A DNA stretch of 35,375 nucleotides from Streptomyces griseus (GTDB lineage Bacteria > Actinomycetota > Actinomycetes > Streptomycetales > Streptomycetaceae), in NCBI GenBank assembly GCA_002154345.1, contig MUNB01000254.1, positions 1 through 35,375 of the forward strand, given 5' to 3'. A model generated the notes under the pieces. It was given only the letters and a program-made list of their open reading frames with translations. It was not told the DNA's origin and ran no database searches. Both the position numbers and the translations under genes were made by a program. Positions within the stretch are counted from its first letter, which is position 1, and every line of letters begins with the position of its first letter. Of this stretch, positions 1 through 7,959 are shown piece by piece.

Positions 1-474
1 CGTGTCCCAGCGGTCCGCCGGGGCACCGGCCAGCGCGTCCACCGCGAGCCGCACCGCCGAGGTCACATCGTCGGCCGTCACCGGCAGCCGGGTGCCGGTC
101 AGCGCCGCCCGCTCGGCGGCGGAGCACTCCACACAGAACTCGTTGCCCTCGGGATCGGCGAGCGTCACCCAGCCCCGCCCGTTCGGTCGGCGGTGGTCGC
201 CCACCAGCGTGGCCCCGAGCGCGAGCAGCCGCTCTACCTCCTCGTCCCGGGAGCGGTCCTGCGGCTGGATGTCCAGATGGACCCGGTTCTTGGTCTGTTT
301 CGGATCCTCCACCCGGACGAAGAGGATCGCCGCGCCGGGCGCCTCGACCAGCGCCTCCGGATCACCGGGGGAGTCCTCGTCGGAGAGCGGGGCGTCGAGC
401 ACCTGGGCCCAGAAGGCGCCGAGTCCGTAGGCGTCGGAACAGTCGATCGTGATGTGGCGTACGTGGGAACTCAT
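1..474 (-). CDS. VOC (glyoxalase-like) family protein, 3' end missing
   Basis: The reading frame starts at the ATG at 474 and stays open for 158 codons to the window edge, so the C-terminus is not seen. The product begins MSSHVRHITIDCSD and ends its first domain with a typical VOC block (GWVTLADPEGNEFCVEC, about residues 113-129). It has the spaced His and Glu residues expected of metal-binding betaalphabetabetabeta modules. After about residue 137 a segment starting DDVTSAVRLAVDALAG resembles the first helix of maleylpyruvate isomerase N-terminal (DinB-like) domains, so a VOC plus DinB-like fusion is possible; that is inference. The substrate is unknown. It lies downstream of ectD on the same strand, but a strong hairpin (525-556) separates them, so it is probably not part of the ectoine operon. 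Confidence 0.8.
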   Translation of the reverse strand, partial: MSSHVRHITIDCSDAYGLGAFWAQVLDAPLSDEDSPGDPEALVEAPGAAILFVRVEDPKQTKNRVHLDIQPQDRSRDEEVERLLALGATLVGDHRRPNGRGWVTLADPEGNEFCVECSAAERAALTGTRLPVTADDVTSAVRLAVDALAGAPADRWDT

Positions 475-524
475 GGCGGACACCCTGTCCGCTGACCCGG
501 CCCCGGTCCAGCGAGTTACGCAGG

Positions 525-556
525 CGGGGCCGGGACGGCGTACCGTCCCGGCCCCG
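525..556 (-). terminator. Hairpin terminator after ectD
   Basis: There is a perfect inverted repeat with arms at 525-538 and 543-556 (core GGGGCCGGGACGG) and a 4-base loop CGTA. It sits 18 bases past the ectD stop codon. There is no T-run, as is usual for Streptomyces terminators. It probably ends the ectABCD transcript. Confidence 0.75.
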
Positions 557-573
557 ACTCCCTGGCGCGTCGG

Positions 574-1467
574 CTACTTCACCGGCGTGAAGTCCCGCGC
601 CCCGATGAACTCGGGGCGGCGGATCGGAGCCGCGAAGGGCTCCTCGGCCGCGTTCTCCACGCTGTTGAAGACGATGAAGACATTGCTGCGCGCGTACGGG
701 GTGATGTTGTCGCCCGAGCCGTGCATGGCGTTGCAGTCGAACCAGGTCGCCGAACCGGCCTTGCCCGTGAAGAGCCTGATGCCGTGGCGGTCGGCCATCT
801 TCGTCAGCGCCTCGTCGGACGGGGTGCCGGCGTCCTGCATCTGGAGCGACTTCTTGTAGTTGTCCTTCGGCGTCTCGCCCGCACAGCCGAGGAACGACTT
901 GTGCGAACCGGGCATGATCATCAGCCCGCCGTTGGTGTCGAAGTTCTCGGTCAGCGCGATCGACACGGACACCGTCCGCATGTTCGGCAGACCGTCCTCC
1001 GCGTGCCAGGTCTCGAAGTCCGAGTGCCAGTAGAAGCCCGAGGCCCCGAAGCCCGGCTTCACGTTGATCCGGGACTGGTGGACGTACACGTCCGAGCCGA
1101 GGATCTGGCGGGCCCGGCCCACCACCCGCTCGTCACGGACCAGCCCGGCGAAGACCTCACTGATCCGGTGGACCTCGAAGACGGACCGCACGTTCTGCGT
1201 CTGCTTCTCGACGATGGAGCGCTCGTCGGCGCGGATCGCCGGGTCGGAGATCAGCCGGTCCAGCTCCGCCTGGTAGACGGCGACCTCGTCCGGCGTGATC
1301 AGCTGCTCGATGCTGAGGAAGCCGTCGTGCTCGTAGCTCTGGAGGTCCTTGGCGACGATCGGACCCGGTGCGCCCGGCGCGGACCAGATGACCGGGTCCT
1401 GGCGGGGAGTGGTCATCTCGGCGGCGCCGCGCGAGGGGTACAGATCGGCGCGTACTTCGGTGGTCAT
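574..1467 (-). CDS. ectD: Ectoine 5-hydroxylase EctD
   Basis: EctD is an Fe(II)/2-oxoglutarate-dependent dioxygenase that hydroxylates ectoine to 5-hydroxyectoine, a cytoplasmic stress protectant. The 297-residue product has the usual family length. The iron-binding triad is visible as H148-x-D150 (FYWHSDFETWH) and H249 (CNAMHGSGDN). The EctD signature segment around residues 130-160 (QSRINVKPGFGASG) is intact. The ATG start at 1467 lies 3 bases after the ectC stop, so the two are translationally linked. It is the last gene of the ect operon and is followed by a hairpin. Identification is secure from sequence; the effect on stress tolerance is inferred from the family. Confidence 0.97.
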   Translation of the reverse strand: MTTEVRADLYPSRGAAEMTTPRQDPVIWSAPGAPGPIVAKDLQSYEHDGFLSIEQLITPDEVAVYQAELDRLISDPAIRADERSIVEKQTQNVRSVFEVHRISEVFAGLVRDERVVGRARQILGSDVYVHQSRINVKPGFGASGFYWHSDFETWHAEDGLPNMRTVSVSIALTENFDTNGGLMIMPGSHKSFLGCAGETPKDNYKKSLQMQDAGTPSDEALTKMADRHGIRLFTGKAGSATWFDCNAMHGSGDNITPYARSNVFIVFNSVENAAEEPFAAPIRRPEFIGARDFTPVK

Positions 1468-1470
1468 GGT

Positions 1471-1869
1471 TCAGCCCTCCTCGGTCAGCAGTGGGTAGAC
1501 ACCGTTCTCGTCATGGTCCTCCCGTCCGGTGACGGGGGGATTGAAGACGCACACGCAGCGGAAGTCGGTCTTGGGCCGCATGGTGTGCCGCTCATGTCCG
1601 TCCAGCAGATACATCGTGCCGGGCGTGATCCAGTGCTTCTCGCCGGTCTCGTCGTTGGTGAGCTCGGCCTCGCCCTCGGTGCACAGCACCGCCTCGATGT
1701 GGTTCGCGTACCACATGGAGGTCTCCGTGCCCGCGTACAGCACGGTCTCGTGGAGCGAGAAGCCCACCTTCTCCTTGGCGAGCACGATGCGCTTGCTCTC
1801 CCAGGTGCCGGACGCGGCCTTCACATGCCGGTCGGTGTTCTCGATGTCACTGAACGATCGGACGATCAC
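1471..1869 (-). CDS. ectC: L-ectoine synthase EctC
   Basis: EctC cyclises N-gamma-acetyl-L-2,4-diaminobutyrate to ectoine. It is a small cupin-fold lyase. I place the start at the GTG at 1869, giving a 132-residue protein beginning (M)IVRSFSDIE, the conserved family N-terminus; an upstream in-frame ATG at 1899 would add ten non-conserved residues. An AAAGG stretch lies about 12 bases upstream of the GTG. Cupin features include [17 protein letters not shown] and the C-terminal half [14 protein letters not shown], whose Glu and His residues form the metal site in characterised EctC. It stands 89 bases downstream of ectB and 3 bases before ectD. Confidence 0.96.
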   Translation of the reverse strand: MIVRSFSDIENTDRHVKAASGTWESKRIVLAKEKVGFSLHETVLYAGTETSMWYANHIEAVLCTEGEAELTNDETGEKHWITPGTMYLLDGHERHTMRPKTDFRCVCVFNPPVTGREDHDENGVYPLLTEEG

Positions 1870-1958
1870 GGTGAGCGGTTGCCTTTCTCTTCTCTGCACG
1901 GGCCCCGGGCCTCACGGCCCGGGACCTCTTCTTCTGCGCCTGCCCCGGCCGTTCCGGG

Positions 1959-3221
1959 TCAGGCCGTCTCGCGGACGCAGCGGGCCAGCGTGCGCAGGCC
2001 CTCGTCCAGTTCCTCGGGGGTGACGGTCAGCGGCGGCAGCAGCTTGACGACCTCGCTCTGCGGGCCCGAGGTCTCCAGCAGGAGCCCCAGCTCGAAGGCG
2101 CGGGCGCAGACCGCCGAGGCGCGCGCCGGGTCCTCGAACTCCATGCCCCACACCAGGCCCCGGCCGCGGAACTGCGCGGTCGGCTCCTCGGCGCAGATGG
2201 CCAGCAGCGTCTGCTCGACCTGCTCGCCGCGGGCCAGGGTCTGCTTCTCCATCTGGCCGTCCGCCCAGTAGGCGTCCAGCGCGGCGGCGGCCGTGACGAA
2301 GGCCGGGTTGTTGCCGCGGAAGGTGCCGTTGTGCTCGCCCGGCTCCCAGATGTCCAGCTCCGGCTTGAACAGGCAGAGCGACATCGGCAGTCCGTAGCCG
2401 CTGATGGACTTCGACAGCGTGACGATGTCCGGGACGATGCCGGCCTCCTCGAACGAGAAGAAGCCGCCGGTACGGCCGCAGCCCATCTGGATGTCGTCGA
2501 CGATCAGCAGCATGTCCTGGCGCTCGCACAGTTCCTTGAGCGCGCGCAGCCACTCGGCGCGGGCCACGTTGATGCCGCCCTCGCCCTGGACCGTCTCCAC
2601 GATCACGGCGGCGGGCTTGTTCAGCCCGGAGCCCTGGTCCTCCAGCAGTCGCTCGAACCACAGGAAGTCGGGGACCGTACCGTCGAAGTAGTTGTCGAAC
2701 GGCATCGGGGTGCCGTGCACCAGCGGGATCCCGGCGCCGGCCCGCTTGAACGCGTTGCCGGTGACGGCCAGCGAGCCCAGCGACATGCCGTGGAAGGCGT
2801 TGGTGAACGAGACGACGGACTCGCGGCCCTTGACCTTACGGGCCAGCTTCAGCGCCGACTCGACGGCGTTGGTGCCGGTCGGGCCGGGGAACATCACCTT
2901 GTACGGCAGGTCGCGCGGCCGCAGGATCACGTTCTGGAACGTCTCCAGGAACGCGCGCTTGGCGGTGGTCGCCATGTCGAGACCGTGGGTGATGCCGTCG
3001 CGCTCGATGTAGTCGATCAGCGCTCGTTTCAGCACCGGGTTGTTGTGGCCGTAGTTCAGCGAACCGGCCCCGGCGAAGAAGTCCAGGTAGGTGTGGCCGT
3101 CCTCGTCGGTCAGCCGGGCGCCCTGGGCACGGTCGAACACGGCGGGCCAGCCGCGGCAGTAGCTGCGGACCTCGGACTCAAGGGTCTCGAAGACGCTCAG
3201 TGCGGGCGGGGTGATGGTCAC
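1959..3221 (-). CDS. ectB: Diaminobutyrate-2-oxoglutarate transaminase EctB
   Basis: EctB transfers an amino group from glutamate to L-aspartate-beta-semialdehyde to make L-2,4-diaminobutyrate, the first committed step of ectoine synthesis. The 420-residue protein is a class III PLP aminotransferase of normal length. The cofactor aspartate motif is IVDDIQMGCGRTG (about 240-252), and the PLP lysine is K271 in TLSKSISGYGLP. The GTG start at 3221 is preceded by AGGAGA at good spacing. A 175-base gap (3222-3396) separates it from ectA, longer than in a tightly packed operon; it may hold an internal regulatory signal, but I found no convincing promoter there. Confidence 0.97.
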   Translation of the reverse strand: MTITPPALSVFETLESEVRSYCRGWPAVFDRAQGARLTDEDGHTYLDFFAGAGSLNYGHNNPVLKRALIDYIERDGITHGLDMATTAKRAFLETFQNVILRPRDLPYKVMFPGPTGTNAVESALKLARKVKGRESVVSFTNAFHGMSLGSLAVTGNAFKRAGAGIPLVHGTPMPFDNYFDGTVPDFLWFERLLEDQGSGLNKPAAVIVETVQGEGGINVARAEWLRALKELCERQDMLLIVDDIQMGCGRTGGFFSFEEAGIVPDIVTLSKSISGYGLPMSLCLFKPELDIWEPGEHNGTFRGNNPAFVTAAAALDAYWADGQMEKQTLARGEQVEQTLLAICAEEPTAQFRGRGLVWGMEFEDPARASAVCARAFELGLLLETSGPQSEVVKLLPPLTVTPEELDEGLRTLARCVRETA

Positions 3222-3396
3222 AGCGGATCTCCTGCGTGAGGGGGTGTGACGGGCGGTGGTCGAATGCTCCCCGCCGCACGGAGGCGGCCGGGACCGCGCC
3301 GGGTGGTCGGCCGGCGCGAAAAGTCTGGGAGGCCGGGCGTACGGGTCGGGTACGCCGGGGTGGCGGCCGGGCGGGTTCGGCCGGCGAACGGGCCGG

Positions 3397-3927
3397 TCAG
3401 GCGGCGAACGGGCCTATCCGGTAGAGCACCTCGGGCAGATGCGTCCCTTCGGGGAACAGCGCGCCGTCGAAGAGCACCTCCTGCTCCAGCGCGACGTCGT
3501 GGCGCTGGGCGTAGGACGTGAACAGCCGGTCGGATGCGGTGTTGTCCGGGGTGATCGTCGTCTCCACGGACGACAGGCCCTGGTCGGCGGCTACCCGGGC
3601 GGTCAGCGCGTCCAGCAGAGTGGCGGCCAGCCCCTTGCCGCGGTGGGCCTGGTCCACGGCCACCTGCCAGACGACGAGGGTCCGGGGGCGGTCGGGCCGG
3701 ATGTAGCCCGTCACGAAGGCGATGGGCTCGCCGTTCTCGCCACGGGCGACGACGGAGGTCGCGGCGAAGTCACGACACCACAGCAGGTAGCTGTACGAGG
3801 AGTTCAGGTCCAGGACCTGGGAGTCGCGGGCGATGCGCCAGATCGCGGCTCCGTCCTCCACTCGTGGGGTGTCGATACTGAGGAATTCGCTTCGGGCACG
3901 GGCAAAATCTGCTGGTGCGGCGGTCAT
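3397..3927 (-). CDS. ectA: L-2,4-diaminobutyrate N-gamma-acetyltransferase EctA
   Basis: EctA acetylates diaminobutyrate with acetyl-CoA, the second step to ectoine. The 176-residue product is a GNAT-fold protein. The acetyl-CoA loop is visible as VAVDQAHRGKGLAATLLD, and TTITPDNTASDRLF is the conserved block after it. I chose the ATG at 3927 because MTAAPADFARARSEF is the family-like N-terminus. The frame stays open for 48 more codons upstream, but through AT-rich DNA with non-conserved residues. No Shine-Dalgarno sequence precedes the ATG; TAAATT lies 8 bases before it, so a leaderless transcript is possible. It is the first gene of the ect operon. Confidence 0.95.
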   Translation of the reverse strand: MTAAPADFARARSEFLSIDTPRVEDGAAIWRIARDSQVLDLNSSYSYLLWCRDFAATSVVARGENGEPIAFVTGYIRPDRPRTLVVWQVAVDQAHRGKGLAATLLDALTARVAADQGLSSVETTITPDNTASDRLFTSYAQRHDVALEQEVLFDGALFPEGTHLPEVLYRIGPFAA

Positions 3928-4187
3928 GGGAATTGAATTTACCCAGCAAATTTCGAAATTGCATCGACGTGAAGGGTTGGGTGAAGCGCCTTCGTGTGTT
4001 ATCAGGCGTGCGCGAGATCCGCCATGATCCGGGTGGTTTTTCAGGCTCTTTGTCCCGAATTTTTCGGGCATAACGCCGCCGATGTGGAGTCGGTCACAGG
4101 GTTGTAACTCTCCTGAGACGTGTCCGAATCACGAAGTTCGATGCCCGAAAAACTTCCGCGTTTAGGTACCGGGAAAGCGGGCAGAAG
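3928..4187 (-). promoter_or_regulatory. AT-rich ectA leader with several inverted repeats
   Basis: This gene-free region is far richer in A+T than its surroundings. It contains a perfect 12-bp palindrome AATTTCGAAATT at 3949-3960, 22 bases before the ectA start. A second inverted repeat, CCCGAA-TTT-TTCGGG, lies at 4054-4068. A 12-bp arm TTTTTCGGGCAT at 4060-4071 is repeated in inverted orientation at 4141-4152. These are plausible operators or regulatory structures for the osmotic or heat control known for ectoine operons; the assignment is inference. I could not pick a convincing -35/-10 pair. Confidence 0.5.
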
Positions 4188-4227
4188 AATGCGGGGAGCT
4201 GCTTTCGATAAAGCAGCTCCCCGCATT
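4188..4227. terminator. Perfect 18-bp hairpin, terminator of the aminotransferase gene
   Basis: The arms 4188-4205 and 4210-4227 are perfectly complementary over 18 bases (core GCGGGGAGCTGCTTT) with loop CGAT. It begins 8 bases past the stop codon of the minus-strand aminotransferase gene and shields the ectA leader from read-through. The symmetrical AAT/ATT ends would allow function in both directions. Confidence 0.85.
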
Positions 4228-4234
4228 ATGAATA

Positions 4235-5341
4235 TCAGCGGCCCGGCCAGGTTTCCGAAACGGCGGCCCGGGCAGCATCGATATCGACCCGCAGGCCCGC
4301 ATCGGTCAGCGCCGACCCCAGAGCCGCGAGCGAGGACAGCACCGCGTCCCGCGTCGCATCCGCCCCGTAGTGATTGACCCGGATCATCTCCTTGGACAGC
4401 GCCCCGCCGCCCGCGACGAGCGGGAGCGAGGGATCGGCCGCCAGCGCGTGCGCGACCAGCGCGGCGGCGTCGGTCCCCGCCGGGGCGCGCAGCGTCGTGG
4501 CCACCGGAGCGGCGTCCCGCGCGGCGTGGACGTACGGCTCCAGACCGCCGCCCAGTGCCACCGCACCCGCCCGGGTCGCCGCGGCCGCCGAGGCGTGGCG
4601 GGCCATCACCGTGTCGAGGCCCGTGTCCTCGATCCGCGCCACACAGGCCTCCAGGCCCAGCATCTCCAGCTGCGCCGGGGCGTGCGGCAGCGCCTTGCGG
4701 CCCCCGTCGATCCAGCGCTCCTTCCAGTCCAGGAGGGAGAGGTAGGAGCGGCGCGGGGCGGCCGGGTTGGCGGCCATCCGCTCCCAGGCCCGCGCGCTCA
4801 CCGACACCGCGGAGACCCCGGCGGGCCCGCCCATGGCCTTCTGTGCGCCGATCACGCACAGGTCGACGCCCCAGGCGTCCGGCAGCAGCGGCTCGGCGCC
4901 CACCGAGGCGACCGCGTCCAGCATGAACAGCGCGCCGTGCGCCCGGACCACCTCGCCGATCTCCGCGACCGGATTGGTGTTGCCGGTCGCCGCCTCCGCG
5001 TGCACCAGCGAGACGAAGTCGATCTCCGGGTGCGCGGCGAGCGCCTCGGCGACCTGGCCGGCCGTCACCGCCGTGTGGAAGGGCACCGCGAGGTCGACGA
5101 CCTGCGCGCCGCAGTCCCGCAGCCAGTTGCCGAAGGTCTGCCCGTAGGGGCCGGTGACCACGTTCAGCGCGGTCGAGCCGGGCCGCGCGCCGCTGCGGAT
5201 ACAGCCCTCCAGAGGCAGCAGCGCCTCGCCCTGGGTGATGACGACGTCCTGCTCCGTGGCGAGGAGCCGCGCCACGGACCGTTCGATCGCCGCGAAGCGG
5301 TCGGCGGTGAGCGGCGGGAGGTCGAGGAAGGGGTGCGTCAC
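4235..5341 (-). CDS. Class V PLP aminotransferase (alanine-glyoxylate / serine-pyruvate type)
   Basis: This is a fold-type I PLP enzyme of the class V group that includes alanine-glyoxylate and serine-pyruvate aminotransferases; the true substrates cannot be read from sequence. The PLP lysine is in VIGAQKAMGGPAG (K168 from the start used here), and the cofactor aspartate is in ALFMLDAVASVGAEP. FVSLVHAEAATGNTNP is the conserved block before it. I favour the GTG at 5341 (368 residues, first residues VTHPFLDLPPLTADRF) with GAAGAGAG upstream. A GTG at 5383 would add 14 residues. The gene is divergent from the amidohydrolase at 5430 and ends in a strong hairpin. Confidence 0.85.
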   Translation of the reverse strand: MTHPFLDLPPLTADRFAAIERSVARLLATEQDVVITQGEALLPLEGCIRSGARPGSTALNVVTGPYGQTFGNWLRDCGAQVVDLAVPFHTAVTAGQVAEALAAHPEIDFVSLVHAEAATGNTNPVAEIGEVVRAHGALFMLDAVASVGAEPLLPDAWGVDLCVIGAQKAMGGPAGVSAVSVSARAWERMAANPAAPRRSYLSLLDWKERWIDGGRKALPHAPAQLEMLGLEACVARIEDTGLDTVMARHASAAAATRAGAVALGGGLEPYVHAARDAAPVATTLRAPAGTDAAALVAHALAADPSLPLVAGGGALSKEMIRVNHYGADATRDAVLSSLAALGSALTDAGLRVDIDAARAAVSETWPGR

Positions 5342-5429
5342 GGTGGGGCTCTCTTCGGGTGCGTGCGGCGGTCGGAAAGACACCGGCAGCCTACCGACGG
5401 CCCTCCGGCGGCCTCGTACAGTGCCGCCT

Positions 5430-6530
5430 ATGAGTGATCAGGAGGAACAGCGGGTGCTGCGGGTGAAGGGCCGGGTGCTCGTCGGCCCGGACGAGGTGCG
5501 GGACGAACTGTGGGCCGTGGACGGGCGGATCACCTACGAGCGGCCGCCCGGCGCGGACCGCGCGGTGACCGTCACCGGCTGGGCGCTGCCCGGTCTGGTC
5601 GACGCGCACTGCCATGTGGGCCTGGACGCGCACGGCCCGGTCGACGCGGCCACCGCCGAGAAGCAGGCGCTCGCCGACCGGGAGGCCGGAACGCTGCTGA
5701 TCCGGGACGCAGGATCGCCCTCCGACACCCGGTGGGTCGACGACCGCGAGGATCTGCCGAAGATCATCAGGGCCGGCCGGCACATCGCCAGGACCCGCCG
5801 CTACATCCGTAATTACGCCCATGAGATCGAGCCCGGCGACCTCGTCGCGTACGTGGCCCGGGAGGCCCGGCGCGGGGACGGCTGGGTCAAGCTGGTGGGG
5901 GACTGGATCGACCGCGACGCCGGCGACCTGACCGCCTGCTGGCCGCGCGGCGAGCTGGCGGCGGCCATCGCCGAGGCGCACCGGCTCGGCGCCCGGGTCA
6001 CCGCGCACTGCTTCGCCGAGGAGTCGCTCACCGACCTGGTCGAGGCGGGCATCGACTGCATCGAGCATGCCACCGGCCTCACCGAGGAGACCATCCCGCT
6101 CTTCGCCGAACGCGGGGTCGCGATCGTCCCGACGCTGGTCAACATCGCCACCTTCCCGGACCTCGCGGCGGGCGGCGAGGCCAAGTTCCCCCGCTGGTCC
6201 GCCCATATGCGGCAGCTGTACGAACGCCGCTACGACACCGTGCGCGCCGCGTACGACGCGGGCATCCCGGTCTACGTCGGCACCGACGCGGGCGGCTCGC
6301 TGGCGCACGGCCTGGTCGCGGGCGAGGTCGCCGAGCTGGTCAAGGCGGGCATCCCGCCGCTGGAGGCCCTCTCCGCCACCGCGTGGGGAGCCAGGCGCTG
6401 GCTGGGGCGGCCGGTGCTGGAGGAGGGCGCCCCGGCGGACCTGGTCGTGTACGACGAGGATCCGCGCGCGGACGTGCGGGTGCTGGCGGCTCCTCGGCAC
6501 ATCGTGCTGAACGGGCGCGTGATCGGCTGA
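5430..6530 (+). CDS. Metal-dependent amidohydrolase family protein
   Basis: A TIM-barrel amidohydrolase of the imidazolonepropionase/prolidase-like branch, cytoplasmic, 366 residues. Metal ligands are visible: H60-x-H62 (VDAHCHVG), K154 (WVKLVGDW, likely the carboxylated lysine), H193 (TAHCFAEE), H213 (IEHATG) and D286 (YVGTDAGGS). The substrate is unknown. Two starts are possible. The ATG at 5430 lies 7 bases after TACAGT (5417-5422), fitting a leaderless mRNA. The GTG at 5454 has an excellent GGAGG 8 bases upstream and gives MLRVKGRVLVGP, dropping eight residues. The upstream neighbour is the divergent aminotransferase, only 46-88 bases away. Confidence 0.85.
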   Translation: MSDQEEQRVLRVKGRVLVGPDEVRDELWAVDGRITYERPPGADRAVTVTGWALPGLVDAHCHVGLDAHGPVDAATAEKQALADREAGTLLIRDAGSPSDTRWVDDREDLPKIIRAGRHIARTRRYIRNYAHEIEPGDLVAYVAREARRGDGWVKLVGDWIDRDAGDLTACWPRGELAAAIAEAHRLGARVTAHCFAEESLTDLVEAGIDCIEHATGLTEETIPLFAERGVAIVPTLVNIATFPDLAAGGEAKFPRWSAHMRQLYERRYDTVRAAYDAGIPVYVGTDAGGSLAHGLVAGEVAELVKAGIPPLEALSATAWGARRWLGRPVLEEGAPADLVVYDEDPRADVRVLAAPRHIVLNGRVIG

Positions 6531-6800
6531 CGGCGGCGCGGTGCCGTGTCGGGGGCGGCGCGGTGCTGTGTTGACGGGCAGTGACGGAGGCGGCCCCGGC
6601 TCGTTGAAGCACCTCTGTGTACGCCGTGGTGTCGTCCGGTGTGTTCGGGTGCCGTACGACCGGAGCCGGGTGAAACGAGTGACACCGGGGAACGCGCGTG
6701 CCGAAAGATTCGAATATGTGCGCGGAAACCCCCCTTTGGGGTGAACTCACGCCAGGTATCCGCCAGTTCACCCTCAGTGCGTAAAGATTCACGGAGTCGA
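6531..6800 (+). promoter_or_regulatory. Gene-free region upstream of the LAETG protein, with an inverted repeat
   Basis: No gene is supported here. A 9-bp perfect inverted repeat GGGTGAACT (6739-6747) and AGTTCACCC (6765-6773) is separated by 17 bases. Further upstream, GGAAC (6687-6691) followed 16 bases later by TCG resembles an ECF (SigE-like) promoter, weakly. CGTAAAGAT (about 6779-6787) could be a -10 region. All are candidates only. Confidence 0.35.
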
Positions 6801-6846
6801 GGCCGCCGGCACGGGCGATGTCCCCCATTGGACCGTGCCGGTGGCT
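6801..6846 (+). promoter_or_regulatory. 5' leader hairpin with a loop complementary to the ribosome binding site
   Basis: Arms 6801-6814 and 6833-6846 pair over 14 bases (core CCGGCACGG/CCGTGCCGG, two G-U pairs). The 18-base loop contains CCCCCA (6822-6827), which is complementary to TGGGGG (6859-6864), the probable ribosome binding site of the LAETG gene. A pseudoknot or alternative fold could therefore block translation. I do not recognise it as a known riboswitch class. Confidence 0.5.
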
Positions 6847-6848
6847 CC

Positions 6849-6878
6849 ATGTCTCTTGTGGGGGTTCCACCATCTTGA
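6849..6878 (+). CDS. Possible 9-codon leader peptide overlapping the LAETG gene start
   Basis: ATG at 6849 opens a nine-codon frame (MSLVGVPPS) whose TGA stop overlaps the TTG start of the next gene (TTGA). GGTGG lies 4 bases upstream. Such an arrangement could couple translation. It is equally possible that it is chance, and no conservation evidence is available here. Confidence 0.25.
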   Translation: MSLVGVPPS

Positions 6879-7900
6879 ACAGCAACACCTTCCGTCTCGC
6901 CGCCCTGGCGGTCGCCGCCGCCCCCGTCGCCCTGCTTGCCGCCGTCCCCGCGCACGCAGCCCCGGCGACGCCCACCACCGGCGAGGGCAGGGCGAGCGCG
7001 GTCGTGCTCCGTACGGGGCTCGACGTCTCGCTCCTCAACAAGTCCGTCCAGGTGCCCCTCAAGGTCACGCTCAACGAGGTGCAGGCGCCGGCCAGCGCCG
7101 AGAAGACCGCGCTGACCGTGGACGTGGACGGGGTGCAGGGCCGGCCGGTGAGCGTTCTGCGCGCCGATGTGGCCACCGCGAACGCCACCGTGGACGAGCA
7201 CAGGGCCGAGGGGTACACCAACCTCGCGAAGGCGCGGATCCATGTCCCCGGTCTCACCGCGCTCTCGCTCATCGAGGTCGAGAAGGTCACCTCCAAGGCC
7301 GTCTGCGAGACCGGCAGGAAGCCCGTCGCCGAGTCGAACGTGCTCGGCCACGTCGCGGTGCTCGGCAAGAAGGTGACGCTCAGCGCGGGCGGGCCGACGC
7401 AGGTGTCGGTGCCGGGCGTCGGCGAGGTCTCCCTCCATCTGTCGAAGACCGTCACGACCGAGCGCACGGCGGCCGCGACGGCGCTCCAGCTCAAGGTGTC
7501 GGTCAACCCGCTGAAGCTCAACGTCGCCGAGGTGGAGGGCGAGGTCACCCTCGCCGAGGCCACCTGCGAGACCCCGAAGGGACCGAAGACCCCCGAGAAG
7601 CCGGGCACCACGGACGGCGGCTCCACCGGCGGTGACACGGGCGGCGACTCCGGCGGTTCCACCGACGGGGGCTCCACGGACGGCGGCTCCACCGGCGGCG
7701 GCGAGGGTGACGGCGGCAAGAGCGGCGACGTGAAGACGCAGACCGGCTCCGACACCGGTCCCGCCCCCACCGAGGCCAACCTCGCCGAGACCGGCGGCAG
7801 CTCCACCACCCCGTACATCGCGGGCGGAGCGGCCCTGCTGCTGGCCGTCGGCGCGGGCGCCACGGTGGTGGCCCGCAGGCGCAGCAGCAGCCAGAGCTGA
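6875..7900 (+). CDS. Secreted LAETG sortase-anchored surface protein
   Basis: A 341-residue exported protein. The TTG at 6875 gives a standard signal peptide: MNSNTFRLAALAVAAAP, then a hydrophobic core and an AHA-A cleavage site near residue 28. The mature part is a beta-rich, unrecognised domain with two cysteines (SKAVCETG and EATCETPKG). A Pro/Lys then Gly/Ser/Asp-rich spacer (about 245-290) probably spans the wall. The C-terminus carries LAETG at 303-307, a hydrophobic stretch and an Arg-rich tail, the sorting signal of Streptomyces class E sortases. S. coelicolor has a homologue among its sortase substrates, as I recall. The function is unknown. The start codon and leader structure suggest translational control. 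Confidence 0.85.
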   Translation: MNSNTFRLAALAVAAAPVALLAAVPAHAAPATPTTGEGRASAVVLRTGLDVSLLNKSVQVPLKVTLNEVQAPASAEKTALTVDVDGVQGRPVSVLRADVATANATVDEHRAEGYTNLAKARIHVPGLTALSLIEVEKVTSKAVCETGRKPVAESNVLGHVAVLGKKVTLSAGGPTQVSVPGVGEVSLHLSKTVTTERTAAATALQLKVSVNPLKLNVAEVEGEVTLAEATCETPKGPKTPEKPGTTDGGSTGGDTGGDSGGSTDGGSTDGGSTGGGEGDGGKSGDVKTQTGSDTGPAPTEANLAETGGSSTTPYIAGGAALLLAVGAGATVVARRRSSSQS

Positions 7901-7909
7901 TACGCGAAA

Positions 7910-7942
7910 GGGGGCGGCGTCCGCACGACGGACGCCGCCCCC
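7910..7942. terminator. 14-bp hairpin between convergent genes
   Basis: The arms 7910-7923 and 7929-7942 (GGGGGCGGCGTCCG and its complement) are perfect, with loop CACGA. The hairpin lies between the end of the LAETG gene and the end of the cobC fusion gene and can serve both strands. Confidence 0.8.
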
Positions 7943-7959
7943 GGGGCCTGCGGGGCTCC

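Noticed and set aside
3330-3360. Hairpin in the ectA-ectB gap (GGCGTAC / GTACGCC)
   Set aside because: The stem is only 7 bp with a mismatch beyond it, which is common by chance in this G+C-rich DNA.
6739-6773. GTTCACC-like PHO-box unit upstream of the LAETG gene
   Set aside because: Only one unit in each orientation is present, not the 11-base direct repeat needed for a PHO box.
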